Source: Paracidobacterium acidisoli
GTDB lineage: Bacteria > Acidobacteriota > Terriglobia > Terriglobales > Acidobacteriaceae
Assembly (NCBI RefSeq): GCF_003428625.2
Contig: NZ_QVQT02000005.1
Location: 248,001 to 312,000 of the forward strand
Length of the DNA stretch: 64,000 bases
Direction of reading: 5' to 3'
Part shown: piece after piece, positions 50,315-59,437 of the stretch
How positions within the stretch are numbered: position 1 is the first letter of the stretch
Layout: each line of letters starts with the position of its first letter
The notes under the pieces: model-generated
What the model saw: the letters and a program-made list of their open reading frames with translations, nothing else
The model's database searches: none
What the model was told of the DNA's origin: nothing
Program-made: the position numbers and the translations under genes

Positions 50315-53300
50315 TCAGAAGTAGAATTTTCCTCCAAGCTGAATCTCGCGAGGGTCGCGTGCAGCATTGATCTGACCCGCGTTCCCGGCATTGGCACCGG
50401 AGAACGGAGTGCCTGGATTTGGTGCGGACAGGCTGTTATTGACCGTCGCCCACTGTGTGTGATTGAAGACGTTGTAGAACTCAAACCGCAGCTGGAACCG
50501 CACGCCTTCGGTTACATTCAGGTTTTTGAAGAGCGACATATTCCAGTTATTGACGCCCGGACCATACATCGTATTGCGATGGTAGTTTCCGAAGCTGCCA
50601 TTAGCTGGCTGCGCAAAGACCGCAGGGTTGAACCACATCGGATTTGAGCCTTTGGGCACATTGTGAGTGTGACTGACCAGCGTGGGAGCGCCGCCGATGT
50701 AATCCGGACGAATATGACCGAATCCGCCGTTGCCCAGATTGCCCGTAGACTTCAGATCGCAGGAGTCGTTCGTCGGACTGGATGTGCTCAGGCAGGGGGT
50801 TCCGCCCCAGAACTGCGTAGTGCCTGAGAATTCCCATCCACCGGCCGTCAACTGTACAAATTTGTTCTGCCCCCGGAAGTCAGAAAAGTTATATACGTAC
50901 TGGAAGTTGAAGACGTTCCGGCGATCAAAACCGGCCGCCGAGTAGAACTTGTGTAGTTGCGTGTAATCAGGAAAGACATCGGCATCGTAATCGACGTCGT
51001 CAAGATCGATTGCCTTGGACCAGGTGTAGTCCGCTGTCATCGTAAACCTGCTGCTGAATCTGCGAGTAGCCGTAACCTGCAGACCGTTGTAGCTGCTGCT
51101 GGCGCCGAATTTGTTGTAGTGGATCGAGCTGTAGCCCTTATAAGGCAGAATCGCCTGCGTCACATTGTTGACCGTCGAAAGAATCGGGGTGCTCGTTGTC
51201 AGCCCGAGTGGCAGTTGCTCCAGCTCCTGATCGTACATCTGGTGCCGGCTGACATTCCCGATATAGTTGATATTCACGCCAATCTGATAAGGCAGCTCGC
51301 GCTGTATGCCAAGATTGTAACCGTATGTGGTCGGAATCTGGCCGTTTCTGTCCGACGACAGCACGCCCGATGCCGGGGTCAGAGGCGCACCGTTTACCAG
51401 CGACGGAGACAATGTGCCGATATTGCCGCCGTAGATAGTAGGCGTATACACCAGAGGTGGATTGCTGACGCCTCCGAAGTTAAAGACGTTTTGCTCATAG
51501 CGTTCGTAGAAGACGCCAAAGCCGCCGCGCAGAGCCGTTTTCCCATCGCCGAACACATCGTAGGCAAAGCCCACACGAGGCCCAATGTTGTTCCAGCGAT
51601 AGTTCAAACCACCCTTAGGCAGGCCATTGGAGCCTTCCCGGATCATGCCGTTATAAGGATTCCCCGATCCAGGAACAATCGATCCCTGAGTCGGCGCCTG
51701 TCCCGGTATGTTGGGGGCTGTGTTGATCGTCACCGCATCCGCCGGGTTATAGGAATTCGGCTCGAAGTAATACATGTGGTACGGAGACGTTGTATAAGTC
51801 GGCCCGATGAACTCGTAACGAACCCCATAGTCGAGAGTGAGTTTGGGCGTCGCCTTCCATGTGTCCTGAGCGTAGCCTTCATACTGGAAGAAGTGGAAGT
51901 GTCCGAAGGCGAACAGGTTCGTCTGATTGACCGTCGTGTAATTCCCCAGAACCATGTTGGCGATACCCGAGTTGCTGTTATTCGCATTCTGGTTGCTGGC
52001 GCCGAAGTTGAAGGCCGGTGCCTCCTGCCAGCTTCCTTCCTGGCCGTTCTCATTCAGATCGGCGAAGAGCCCGAACTTGATCACGTGGTTTCCCCAGACA
52101 TTGGTCACGTCATCCGTCGCCACGACTGTGTTGCCCGTCGATGTCCATCCCGAAGGAAACGGGCTGATGTTCACATACCCATCGCCGGAATTGAGATTCG
52201 GGGCCAGATTATGCGTATTCGTCGACGCGTAAAGATCCTGATAGGTGAAGCCCAGAGCGGTCTTGTCATACGTTGACGGTGATGTGCCCGGCACAATGTC
52301 GACAACCTGTGTCAGATGCAGCCATCCCACTGTGACCTCGTTCGTCAGCGTCGGAGAGATGACATTCACAAGACTCCACGCATAGCTCTTCCCAGGTTTT
52401 TTGCGGAACTGCGGAAGCACAGGGAAGCTGTTGCCCGAAAAGATGCCGTAACCATCGCTCTCCTGTTGCCGGTCATCCACGTAGCGGAAAAATGCGTTGG
52501 CCTTCGGACTGAAGGTATAGTCGACACGAGCGACGTACTGATTTTTGTGAAAGACATAGGTGTCCTGAAACGGAATACGCAACTCGTCGTTATATCCGTT
52601 TGGCTCAAACCCCCAGTTGTAGTTGCCGCGATAGCCAGGATTGATGTACTTGATCATCGCCGCATACTGGCTGCTGAACTGCGAGGCCGGAACAATATTG
52701 CCCTGGTAAACAGTGCCGGTCTGTACTTCACCGTAGGAATTGTACTGAATCGTCCCCGGAACAAAAACGGAGCCGTTCCGCACGGTGTTCCCGTTGGTGT
52801 CCGTGATGTATGCCTGGCATGTGCCTGTGCCTTCTGTCACGCACTCATTGCCTGTTCTGTAGAGCGGCGAGAAGTCTGCCTGGCCGTTGGGCGTATTGAT
52901 CCCAAGCATGACCGGGTTAGGCATGTCGTAATAGGTGCTGCCATTAGGACGGCTCGCACGCGTGCCCTCGTAGTTAAAGAAGAAGAAGGCTTTCTTGTTG
53001 TCGCGGGGAGAGATTTTGGGAATAGGAATGAATCCGCCGACGTTCCCGCCGAACTGGTTAAAGTGCAGCGTCCCTGTCGGCTGATCCTGATGCGCCCTGA
53101 ACCAGTCGTTCGCGTCGAAATCGGTATTGCGGTCGAACTCCCAGGCGCCGCCGTGAAAACGGCTGCCGCCTGACTTGGTATTCACCAGAATCATCACACC
53201 AGGGCTGCGGCCGTATTCGGCGTTGAAGTTGCCGGTGAGGGTTTTAAACTCGCCGACCGCATCAATGCTGAGGTTGGTGTATTCGCCGTCATTGGCACCC

Positions 53301-54061
53301 ACGTCGGTATTGATCACACCATCCAGAAAAAAGTTATTGGCCGTACCGCGCATTCCGTTGACATAGAAATCGTCGGTCTGATTGAAGACCAGGCGGAATT
53401 GAGAGCTGTTATTGGTGACGACGCCCGGCAATGTCGTCATGAGCGATTCGAAGTCGCGTCCGTTCAGCGGTTGTTCCGTAACCTGCCGCGACGAAACCAC
53501 AGCCGAATTGTTCGAGCTGGCTGTTTCAATCAGCGGAGTCTGCGCCGTGACCGTTACGGTGGCACTCGCCTGCCCGATGGTCATCTTGATCTGGCCAAGA
53601 CCGAGTGTCTGCTCCTGGTCCAGAACAATTCCACGGCGATCCAGCTTTTCCATGTCCTGGGCCGTGATGCTGATGCTGTACGTTGCAGGGGGCAGGTTCA
53701 GTGCGCGGAAGGTACCGCTGCCATCGGACTCGGCCTGGCGAACCAGAACACCCGTAGCCTGATCCGTCACACTCACCTGAGCGTCCGCTATGGCGGCGCC
53801 GGTGGGATCGGTCACAGTACCCGTGATCGATCCAGTCTGAGCGTGGAGCGGAACAGAGGCGAAGCACATCATCAGGCCGGCAAGCATAGCCAGATGGAAG
53901 GGGAAACCAAAAATGCGATGACTTGTTTTATCTGACCTTCGCCTGTCACACAGGCAGTTCACGTCTGCATCGGCAACCGGATGATTTGAATAAAGCCTGT
54001 TCAGTAAAGGTTTCCGCAGCATGCGGAACCTTCCGGAAAACCCTGTTGGTCTCCAGAGCAT
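50315..54061 (-). CDS. Oar-like TonB-dependent receptor with carboxypeptidase-regulatory domain
   Basis: 1248 residues. GGGAGG lies before the ATG at 54061. The N-terminus has an unusual cytoplasmic-type extension of about 55 residues before the hydrophobic segment (LAMLAGLMMCFASVPLHAQ). The regulatory domain (SITGTVTDPTGAAIADAQVS), plug (LDGVINTDVGAND, EYGRSPGVMILVNTKSGG) and barrel follow, ending IQLGGKFYF. It is a second acidobacterial receptor and is clearly different in sequence from that at 12915. It probably imports a related oligosaccharide. The upstream 45-bp element (54168-54213) is shared with the operon at 59071. It lacks the AGTTC-N6-GAACT operator, so it is under separate control. 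Confidence 0.9.
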   Translation of the reverse strand: MLWRPTGFSGRFRMLRKPLLNRLYSNHPVADADVNCLCDRRRSDKTSHRIFGFPFHLAMLAGLMMCFASVPLHAQTGSITGTVTDPTGAAIADAQVSVTDQATGVLVRQAESDGSGTFRALNLPPATYSISITAQDMEKLDRRGIVLDQEQTLGLGQIKMTIGQASATVTVTAQTPLIETASSNNSAVVSSRQVTEQPLNGRDFESLMTTLPGVVTNNSSQFRLVFNQTDDFYVNGMRGTANNFFLDGVINTDVGANDGEYTNLSIDAVGEFKTLTGNFNAEYGRSPGVMILVNTKSGGSRFHGGAWEFDRNTDFDANDWFRAHQDQPTGTLHFNQFGGNVGGFIPIPKISPRDNKKAFFFFNYEGTRASRPNGSTYYDMPNPVMLGINTPNGQADFSPLYRTGNECVTEGTGTCQAYITDTNGNTVRNGSVFVPGTIQYNSYGEVQTGTVYQGNIVPASQFSSQYAAMIKYINPGYRGNYNWGFEPNGYNDELRIPFQDTYVFHKNQYVARVDYTFSPKANAFFRYVDDRQQESDGYGIFSGNSFPVLPQFRKKPGKSYAWSLVNVISPTLTNEVTVGWLHLTQVVDIVPGTSPSTYDKTALGFTYQDLYASTNTHNLAPNLNSGDGYVNISPFPSGWTSTGNTVVATDDVTNVWGNHVIKFGLFADLNENGQEGSWQEAPAFNFGASNQNANNSNSGIANMVLGNYTTVNQTNLFAFGHFHFFQYEGYAQDTWKATPKLTLDYGVRYEFIGPTYTTSPYHMYYFEPNSYNPADAVTINTAPNIPGQAPTQGSIVPGSGNPYNGMIREGSNGLPKGGLNYRWNNIGPRVGFAYDVFGDGKTALRGGFGVFYERYEQNVFNFGGVSNPPLVYTPTIYGGNIGTLSPSLVNGAPLTPASGVLSSDRNGQIPTTYGYNLGIQRELPYQIGVNINYIGNVSRHQMYDQELEQLPLGLTTSTPILSTVNNVTQAILPYKGYSSIHYNKFGASSSYNGLQVTATRRFSSRFTMTADYTWSKAIDLDDVDYDADVFPDYTQLHKFYSAAGFDRRNVFNFQYVYNFSDFRGQNKFVQLTAGGWEFSGTTQFWGGTPCLSTSSPTNDSCDLKSTGNLGNGGFGHIRPDYIGGAPTLVSHTHNVPKGSNPMWFNPAVFAQPANGSFGNYHRNTMYGPGVNNWNMSLFKNLNVTEGVRFQLRFEFYNVFNHTQWATVNNSLSAPNPGTPFSGANAGNAGQINAARDPREIQLGGKFYF

Positions 54062-54167
54062 ATGACCTCCCTTAACAAGTGGCTAACTCAGCTAATGGCC
54101 AGCTGCATTGATGAAAGTCAGCAGCAGCTTCATACAGACGGGAAGAAAACTAGTCGCTCTGCGAGGG

Positions 54168-54213
54168 GAGTGTCAAGGGCAAATCAGCAGTATCTGGAAA
54201 GCCATACCACTAT
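54168..54213 (-). promoter_or_regulatory. shared 45-bp upstream element, copy 1
   Basis: On the plus strand this stretch is nearly identical to 59252-59296, with one gap and a few substitutions. On the minus strand it contains TTGACA (54176..54171), a -35, with CTAGTT at 17 bases as a possible -10. Upstream of that lies a conserved GTAT...ATAC imperfect dyad containing GGTATGGCTT. It lies 107 bases before the receptor start. The remainder of 54062-54515 shows no supportable gene. Confidence 0.65.
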
Positions 54214-54515
54214 ATGAGAATGTAGTGGATAAAACTCTTTATTTGGGCGTAAACGAGAAATGCGCGCTTGAAAAGGACGCCTGCCATTCGCATCCAAAAA
54301 CAATTCTGCCGGATCAAAAAGGCGGATTATGACGAGACGAGCATATCAATTTCCCGCACGCCGCCACCTCCGGTGAAAGGGAATGATGGCAGATGAATTA
54401 CTACAAATGACAAGCCCGCGATCTGCACGATCGATTCGAAGAAGTGGCGCAGACAGAGATGAAATCATTCTGCGCACTCCATCTGCGTAGCACAGCCATG
54501 CATCCCATCGTCTGT

Positions 54516-55571
54516 TTATTTGGTAAAGAAATGGTAATGAATATTCCAGCTCTGCGTATCTCCGGGAAGAATATTCAGATGGACATAAGCCTCCGGACAG
54601 ATTGTGGGGCGAATCGACCACAGATTGAAGCGGGACAATGGTCGATCGCCGGACTGCTCCACTCCAGCACCGCTGCTCGTATTCTCCAGCGTAAAGTCAT
54701 AATCGGATGAGCTGTCCGAGAACCCGGTGAGATAGCTCGTAACAGTCTGCTTCGTCTGAAGCTCCTGCCGGTATACGATGTCTTTCCCCACGACCTCCGC
54801 GCCTGGATCGAGTGGGCGATCGTTCTTTGGCGGAAAGTTGAAATGAATGACCATGCCCGGCCCGGTCGGTGCGTTATCGAGCATGAAGAAGTCGTGATCA
54901 TAGACCTCTGTGTCGATAGCGACTGAGCCTGTGTTTTTCAAATGGTGTTCAAGCGTAAGGATCGGCTTGTCTTTGTCCAGCTTCAGAATCTTTTCATACA
55001 CGTAGGCAATCCCCAGCGGCGAGCGCAGCGTCTGGGTAAAAATCACTTCATTCCGCTTTACCTTCACCTTCCACCTGCCCCCATCGACAAGTGGATAGTG
55101 GGTCATGAACTGATAGGGCTTATCGCTCATCTTTCGCAATGTGCCGACGCCGATCTTTACAAACAGCTCTCCAGGCTTTGCGTCCGCATAATGCATGCCT
55201 CCATCCACAGATCGAAATTCTTCGACCGGGCCCGTAATCGAATCCGCAATCATCGGATCGTAGTGCTGGAACCAGACTCCGAAATAGGTGTGTCCCTTAT
55301 AGGTAAGGCACGGAACCACCCCGGACCAGTCGAAGCGAGAGGCACGGTAATAACCATTCTGAGGATCAGGGAGATAAATCACTGCCTGAACCTGTCCATT
55401 TGTAATCACAGCTTTTGGAAATGAGCTGTGAATAGCGCTTTCGCAGGGTGATGCGCCCGCCGAGGGACTCGCCGTTGTTTCAGCAGTGGCGTCGTTCCCT
55501 GCAAAGTAAAAAGCTGCGAGTGTAAAACACGCAGCCCACGTAACGATCCGGCGGCAGAGCCGGGAAGTCAT
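54516..55571 (-). CDS. exported aldose-1-epimerase-like (galactose mutarotase fold) protein, second copy
   Basis: About 351 residues from the ATG at 55571, chosen for its AGGAAG ribosome binding site and signal peptide (TWAACFTLAAFYFAGNDATA). An earlier ATG at 55646 overlaps the stop of the PQQ dehydrogenase (ATGA) and could be used instead. Motifs match the protein at 21598: YYRASRFDWSGVVP, ITGPVEEFRS, VYDHDFFMLDNAPTGPGM, LWSIRPTICPEAYVHL. The paralogues probably bind or convert similar sugars. It is last in the transcript beginning at 59071, after the TIM-barrel and PQQ genes. Confidence 0.75.
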   Translation of the reverse strand: MTSRLCRRIVTWAACFTLAAFYFAGNDATAETTASPSAGASPCESAIHSSFPKAVITNGQVQAVIYLPDPQNGYYRASRFDWSGVVPCLTYKGHTYFGVWFQHYDPMIADSITGPVEEFRSVDGGMHYADAKPGELFVKIGVGTLRKMSDKPYQFMTHYPLVDGGRWKVKVKRNEVIFTQTLRSPLGIAYVYEKILKLDKDKPILTLEHHLKNTGSVAIDTEVYDHDFFMLDNAPTGPGMVIHFNFPPKNDRPLDPGAEVVGKDIVYRQELQTKQTVTSYLTGFSDSSSDYDFTLENTSSGAGVEQSGDRPLSRFNLWSIRPTICPEAYVHLNILPGDTQSWNIHYHFFTK

Positions 55572-55642
55572 CGTCTTCCTGTCCGAACGTTCTGAAAAAT
55601 GCGCTTTACCAGGAAAGGCTTTCACGCTCGTGATCTTATTTG

Positions 55643-57823
55643 TCATGGCAGCGAGAAAGCAATATAGACGCCCCCGGAAGGCTTTCTGCTCGACTGGCCA
55701 CCGCCCGCGGCAATCACGATGTACTGCTTTCCGTTGACCATATAGGTGGACGGAGTCGCCAGGCCTGAATAAGGCAGTTCCGTCTCCCAAAGCAGCTTTC
55801 CTGTCTTGGCGTCATAGACATGAAATTTCTGATCGAAAACGCTTGCGCCAATGAAGAGCAGACCGCTCGCAGTTACAACCGGGCCTCCATAATTATCAGA
55901 CCCGGTGTCCGCCATTCCCTTTGCAGCCAGCTCTGGATACTCTCCGAATGGAATCTTCCAGAGATACTTTCCCGTATTCATGTCGATGGCACTGAGAGTG
56001 CCCCAGGGGGGCGCGGTTGCCGGATAGCCATCGGGATCGAGAAAGCGGCGAAACCCGATCGTCTTATAAGGCATATCATTCTTTGCGCTTTCATCGCCTG
56101 CTTCCGCCGCGACAGGCTCAGAAGAAGAGGACGCCGCCGCCGCCTTCTGCGTTCTGGGCTGCTGTTGCTGCTGAGGCTCCCTCGTTAAATAGCGAACCAG
56201 CGACTGAATTTCTGTATCTCCCAGGCTGTTGAAGGGAGGCATTCGCCCTTTGCCCTGGCGAATCGTGTCAGCGATCTCCTGATCGGTAAGAATCCCTTCA
56301 ATGCCGCGCAAAGCCGGTATCGCCGGCGGCGAGCCTGCACGATTAATTCCATGACAGATCGCGCACTGATTCTGATAGATCCGTTCTCCCGGACTCCCCG
56401 GCGGCGGCGGAACAGTAAGCCCAACCAGCCACGCCGTATCGTTCGCATTCACGTAGAGAACACCGGTGTTTGGATCGACAGCAGGTCCGCCCCACTCTCC
56501 GCCGCCTGCGAATCCCGGCATATCAACGGTCAGCTTGTCCACACTCGGAGGAACAAACTGCCCTCCTCCGATGAAGGTGCTGAACTGCTTTTCGGCCCAT
56601 GCATGCGCTTCGGGCGTTCGATTGGTCAGCGTATCGGCCGTCACGCTCTGCTGGGTGTACGGTGCCGGAAGGGTAGGGAGTGATTGCGTAGGCGACGTCT
56701 TTTCTCCTGGCACACTGCTCGAAGGATAATGCTCTTCCTGAAGAGGAAAGAGCGATCTTCCATTCGTGCGGTCTAGCAGAAAAACATAGCCGGACTTGGT
56801 GGTCTGCGCAATCGCATCCACAGGCTTCCCATCGCGCATCACCGTCAGAAGCACAGGAGGAGCCGGAAAGTCGCGATCCCACAGGTCATGATGCACGCCC
56901 TGAAAGTGCCAGATACGTTTGCCCGTCTCCGCATCCAGGGCCACGAGTGAATCGGCGAAAAGATCGTCACCAATTCGATCCCCGCCATAAAAATCAAATA
57001 CGGCCGATCCGGTAGGCACATAAACAATGCCGCGCTTTGTGTCGACCGTCATTCCGGTCCAGTTATTCGCGGCGCCTGCATCTTTCCATGCATCCTTCGG
57101 CCAGGTGCCGTATCCAAACTCGCCCGGATGAGGAATGGTATGAAACGTCCAGTGCAAAGCGCCGGTGCGCACATCAAAGGCTCGAATATCTCCCGGAGGC
57201 GCAGGATGCGTCTCAGGAGCCTCACCGCCCACAATGATCAGGTCTTTATATATGGTGCCTGGAGAAGTCAGAGCAATGGACTGCTGCTCATAATCGCGTC
57301 CCAGCCCTTTGCGCAGATCGATTCTTCCATTTTCCCCGAAGGTTGAAATCGCCTTTCCGGTCTTCGCATCGAGTGCGTAGAGATAATTCCGGACACCGGC
57401 AAAGATGCGGCTTTCGCGGCCATCGGTCCAGTAGGCGACACCCCGCACCGGTCCTCTTGCCATCACACCGGAATCGAATTGCCAGATCAGCTTTCCGGTT
57501 GCGGCATTCAGTGCAATCACACCCTGGTTCGGTGTTCGTGCCCACATTACGCCGTCAACAATGATCGGGTTTGTCTCGAGACCGCCGCGCTGCCCCGTGT
57601 CATACTTCCACGCGACCACGAGCTTATTTACGTTGCTCCTGTTGATCTGCGTCAATGAGGAATAATGATTTTGTTCCGGGTTACCGTCATAGACCTGCCA
57701 GTCTTCGGTGGATGGCCGCGAAGCCCTGGCTTCATGAGATGTTTCCGATGTGGCAGCAGGACAACTGGCGATGCTCAGAACAAATCCGGAGAGGATGGCT
57801 ATCGCCGGCAATACTCTTCGCAT
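55643..57823 (-). CDS. PQQ-dependent dehydrogenase with cytochrome c domain inserted in the propeller
   Basis: 726 residues from the ATG at 57823 (GGAG ten bases upstream; a start at 57838 is also possible). After the signal peptide come quinoprotein blades (DWQVYDGNPEQNHYSSLTQI, GVMWARTPNQGVIALNAATG), then a haem c site CAICH at residues 487-491 within a small cytochrome domain (about 470-560). A low-complexity Gln/Ala/Ser linker follows, then further propeller blades (MNTGKYLWKIPFG, ASVFDQKFHVYDAKTGKLLW). The cytochrome is therefore inserted between blades rather than placed at the C-terminus. It probably oxidises a sugar in the periplasm and channels electrons internally. It lies between the TIM-barrel and mutarotase-like genes. 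Confidence 0.85.
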   Translation of the reverse strand: MRRVLPAIAILSGFVLSIASCPAATSETSHEARASRPSTEDWQVYDGNPEQNHYSSLTQINRSNVNKLVVAWKYDTGQRGGLETNPIIVDGVMWARTPNQGVIALNAATGKLIWQFDSGVMARGPVRGVAYWTDGRESRIFAGVRNYLYALDAKTGKAISTFGENGRIDLRKGLGRDYEQQSIALTSPGTIYKDLIIVGGEAPETHPAPPGDIRAFDVRTGALHWTFHTIPHPGEFGYGTWPKDAWKDAGAANNWTGMTVDTKRGIVYVPTGSAVFDFYGGDRIGDDLFADSLVALDAETGKRIWHFQGVHHDLWDRDFPAPPVLLTVMRDGKPVDAIAQTTKSGYVFLLDRTNGRSLFPLQEEHYPSSSVPGEKTSPTQSLPTLPAPYTQQSVTADTLTNRTPEAHAWAEKQFSTFIGGGQFVPPSVDKLTVDMPGFAGGGEWGGPAVDPNTGVLYVNANDTAWLVGLTVPPPPGSPGERIYQNQCAICHGINRAGSPPAIPALRGIEGILTDQEIADTIRQGKGRMPPFNSLGDTEIQSLVRYLTREPQQQQQPRTQKAAAASSSSEPVAAEAGDESAKNDMPYKTIGFRRFLDPDGYPATAPPWGTLSAIDMNTGKYLWKIPFGEYPELAAKGMADTGSDNYGGPVVTASGLLFIGASVFDQKFHVYDAKTGKLLWETELPYSGLATPSTYMVNGKQYIVIAAGGGQSSRKPSGGVYIAFSLP

Positions 57824-57925
57824 GTATCTATACTCCATCCTTCCGGGTATCGTGACACATTCAGTTTGGGCCTGTCTCGAAGCGCTATGAAAGATACGCA
57901 TCGGCAGATATCAGTGTATCCACGG

Positions 57926-59071
57926 CTATGCCAGCGCTTCTGCGTTGGCGCGATTCAGCAGAGCTTTCATATATGCGAAGCCGTAAGCCTGTTCCGGATA
58001 ATGCCCGCCGACAACCGACGGCGTATGATCCAGAATAATAATCCCGTCAAAGTTCACTTCGCGCGCTGCCTTCATGATTTTGTACATATCGTAATACCCG
58101 TTATCCATGAAGGTTTCAACAAAGTGCGGCAGCGGAGCGCTCACGTTGCGGAAGTGCAGCTTCCATATCTTTTCAGCGCCAAAGTACCGAATCATCTCTG
58201 CCGGATCTTTGTGCATCAGCTTCGGTCCGCCTTCATTCCAGCACCCGCAGCACAGACAGATGCCGACATTCGGGCTGTTCGCAATCTCCATCGCGCGTTT
58301 ATATCCTTCAAAATTTGCAAAAATGCACCGCGGTACTCCAGCCAGAACTGGTACCGGCGGATCATCGGGATGAATCCCGATCCGCACGCCATTCTCTTCG
58401 GCCACCGGGGTCACCTGTCGAATGAAATAGGTGTAGTTATCCCATATCTCTTCCTGTGAAAACACACGGCCGTGAGAAAGCGGTTCGTAAAACTTCTTCC
58501 CATCCCAGACGCCGACCTTGTTGGGGCTTGCCATATCGAACTCGCGCGCATTGGCCCCGCGGATCTCCGCTCTTCCGCTGCTCCAGATGCCGTTGCCCAT
58601 ATGCGCATACGTGGTGTAGCGAATGCCGGCCGCTCCAAGGTTGCGCAGATACTGTTTGTACTCTTCAATCTTTTCATCGCGTCCCGGAAGGTTGAGCGTA
58701 ACCTCAGGCATGTTATGCACGCTCGTGTTGCCAATATTCCATACGGTGATGCCTGCATCTGCATAACGCTTCTGAATCTGCCTGAACCCATCCGCCGTCC
58801 GCAGGTCCGGAGTCGACCCGACGCTGACATATTCAGCGCCCATTTGCTTCAGGAAGAGCAGCTCATCATCCGTTGGCTTGGCGGAGGCCTGCGCGCACAA
58901 TTTGATACCCGGTGCATTCTTATATCGAATCGCCACTGCTGTCTGCGCTGCCGGCAGCAGTGCAGTTGCAATCGCGCCGCCGAGAGCCAGCTTTACAAAC
59001 TCCCGTCGATCCGGCTGGAAAACAGGATCGGCCGATTCTGTCACTGGCTGCTCAGGGTTGCGGTCGTTCAT
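57926..59071 (-). CDS. Tat-exported mannonate-dehydratase-like (UxuA) TIM-barrel protein
   Basis: 381 residues. The N-terminus carries a twin-arginine-like motif and signal (DRREFVKLALGGAIATALL). The TIM barrel has UxuA-like motifs: RIGIHPDDPPVPVLAGVPRC, GICLCCGCWNEGG and IWKLHFRNVS. UxuA dehydrates D-mannonate in the cytoplasm; an exported form is unusual, and the catalytic set may be altered. Alternative functions within the sugar phosphate isomerase/epimerase superfamily are possible. GGAGGA precedes the ATG. It begins the transcript with the PQQ dehydrogenase and the mutarotase-like gene. Its promoter has the 45-bp element at 59252-59296. Confidence 0.75.
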   Translation of the reverse strand: MNDRNPEQPVTESADPVFQPDRREFVKLALGGAIATALLPAAQTAVAIRYKNAPGIKLCAQASAKPTDDELLFLKQMGAEYVSVGSTPDLRTADGFRQIQKRYADAGITVWNIGNTSVHNMPEVTLNLPGRDEKIEEYKQYLRNLGAAGIRYTTYAHMGNGIWSSGRAEIRGANAREFDMASPNKVGVWDGKKFYEPLSHGRVFSQEEIWDNYTYFIRQVTPVAEENGVRIGIHPDDPPVPVLAGVPRCIFANFEGYKRAMEIANSPNVGICLCCGCWNEGGPKLMHKDPAEMIRYFGAEKIWKLHFRNVSAPLPHFVETFMDNGYYDMYKIMKAAREVNFDGIIILDHTPSVVGGHYPEQAYGFAYMKALLNRANAEALA

Positions 59072-59251
59072 GACTCGTTCCTCCAGGAGATTTACGACGG
59101 CTGCGCGAAGAACGTCTCCCGGTCCTGCTTCTGGCAGAAATAAGAACGGGCAGAGAGTTCAGGTATGGAGCGTACCCTCTTCATGAGGAAGCATGGAAGT
59201 CGCTGTATACGCAGTGTTCCGTCGGAAGTCACGCTAGAGGCATAGTCGCGC

Positions 59252-59296
59252 GAGTGTCAATCGCAATCTGCAGTATCCGGTAAGCCATACCATTAT
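59252..59296 (-). promoter_or_regulatory. shared 45-bp upstream element, copy 2
   Basis: Almost identical to 54168-54213. On the minus strand it contains TTGACA (59260..59255) as the -35, with TCTAGC at 16 bases as a weak -10. The conserved GGTATGGCTT and GATACTGC blocks lie upstream of it. It is about 180 bases before the start of the UxuA-like gene. Confidence 0.65.
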
Positions 59297-59384
59297 CCAG
59301 GAAGACGCGAGCCCGAATCATGCAGGAAACCTGTGAAAAGCGAGAATTTCTGTTGATCGGCGCAGCTCCACGGAACTCAACGAG

Positions 59385-59400
59385 AGTTCCTGTTGGAAAA
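59385..59400 (-). promoter_or_regulatory. weak operator copy upstream of the UxuA-like operon
   Basis: AGTTCCTGTTGGAAAA matches eight of ten operator bases. It is about 310 bases from the start codon and upstream of the 45-bp element, so its role is doubtful. A neighbouring GGAACT...AGTTCC inverted pair (59372-59390) is in the opposite sense. Confidence 0.3.
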
Positions 59401-59437
59401 ATATCTGCGCCGATCGACAGAGCCTGAGAGGCTTTGG

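Noticed and set aside
50957-52276. 439-codon open frame on the plus strand
   Set aside because: Lies entirely antisense to the Oar-like receptor gene. It is rich in Arg and Ile without domains, as expected from a reverse-complement frame.
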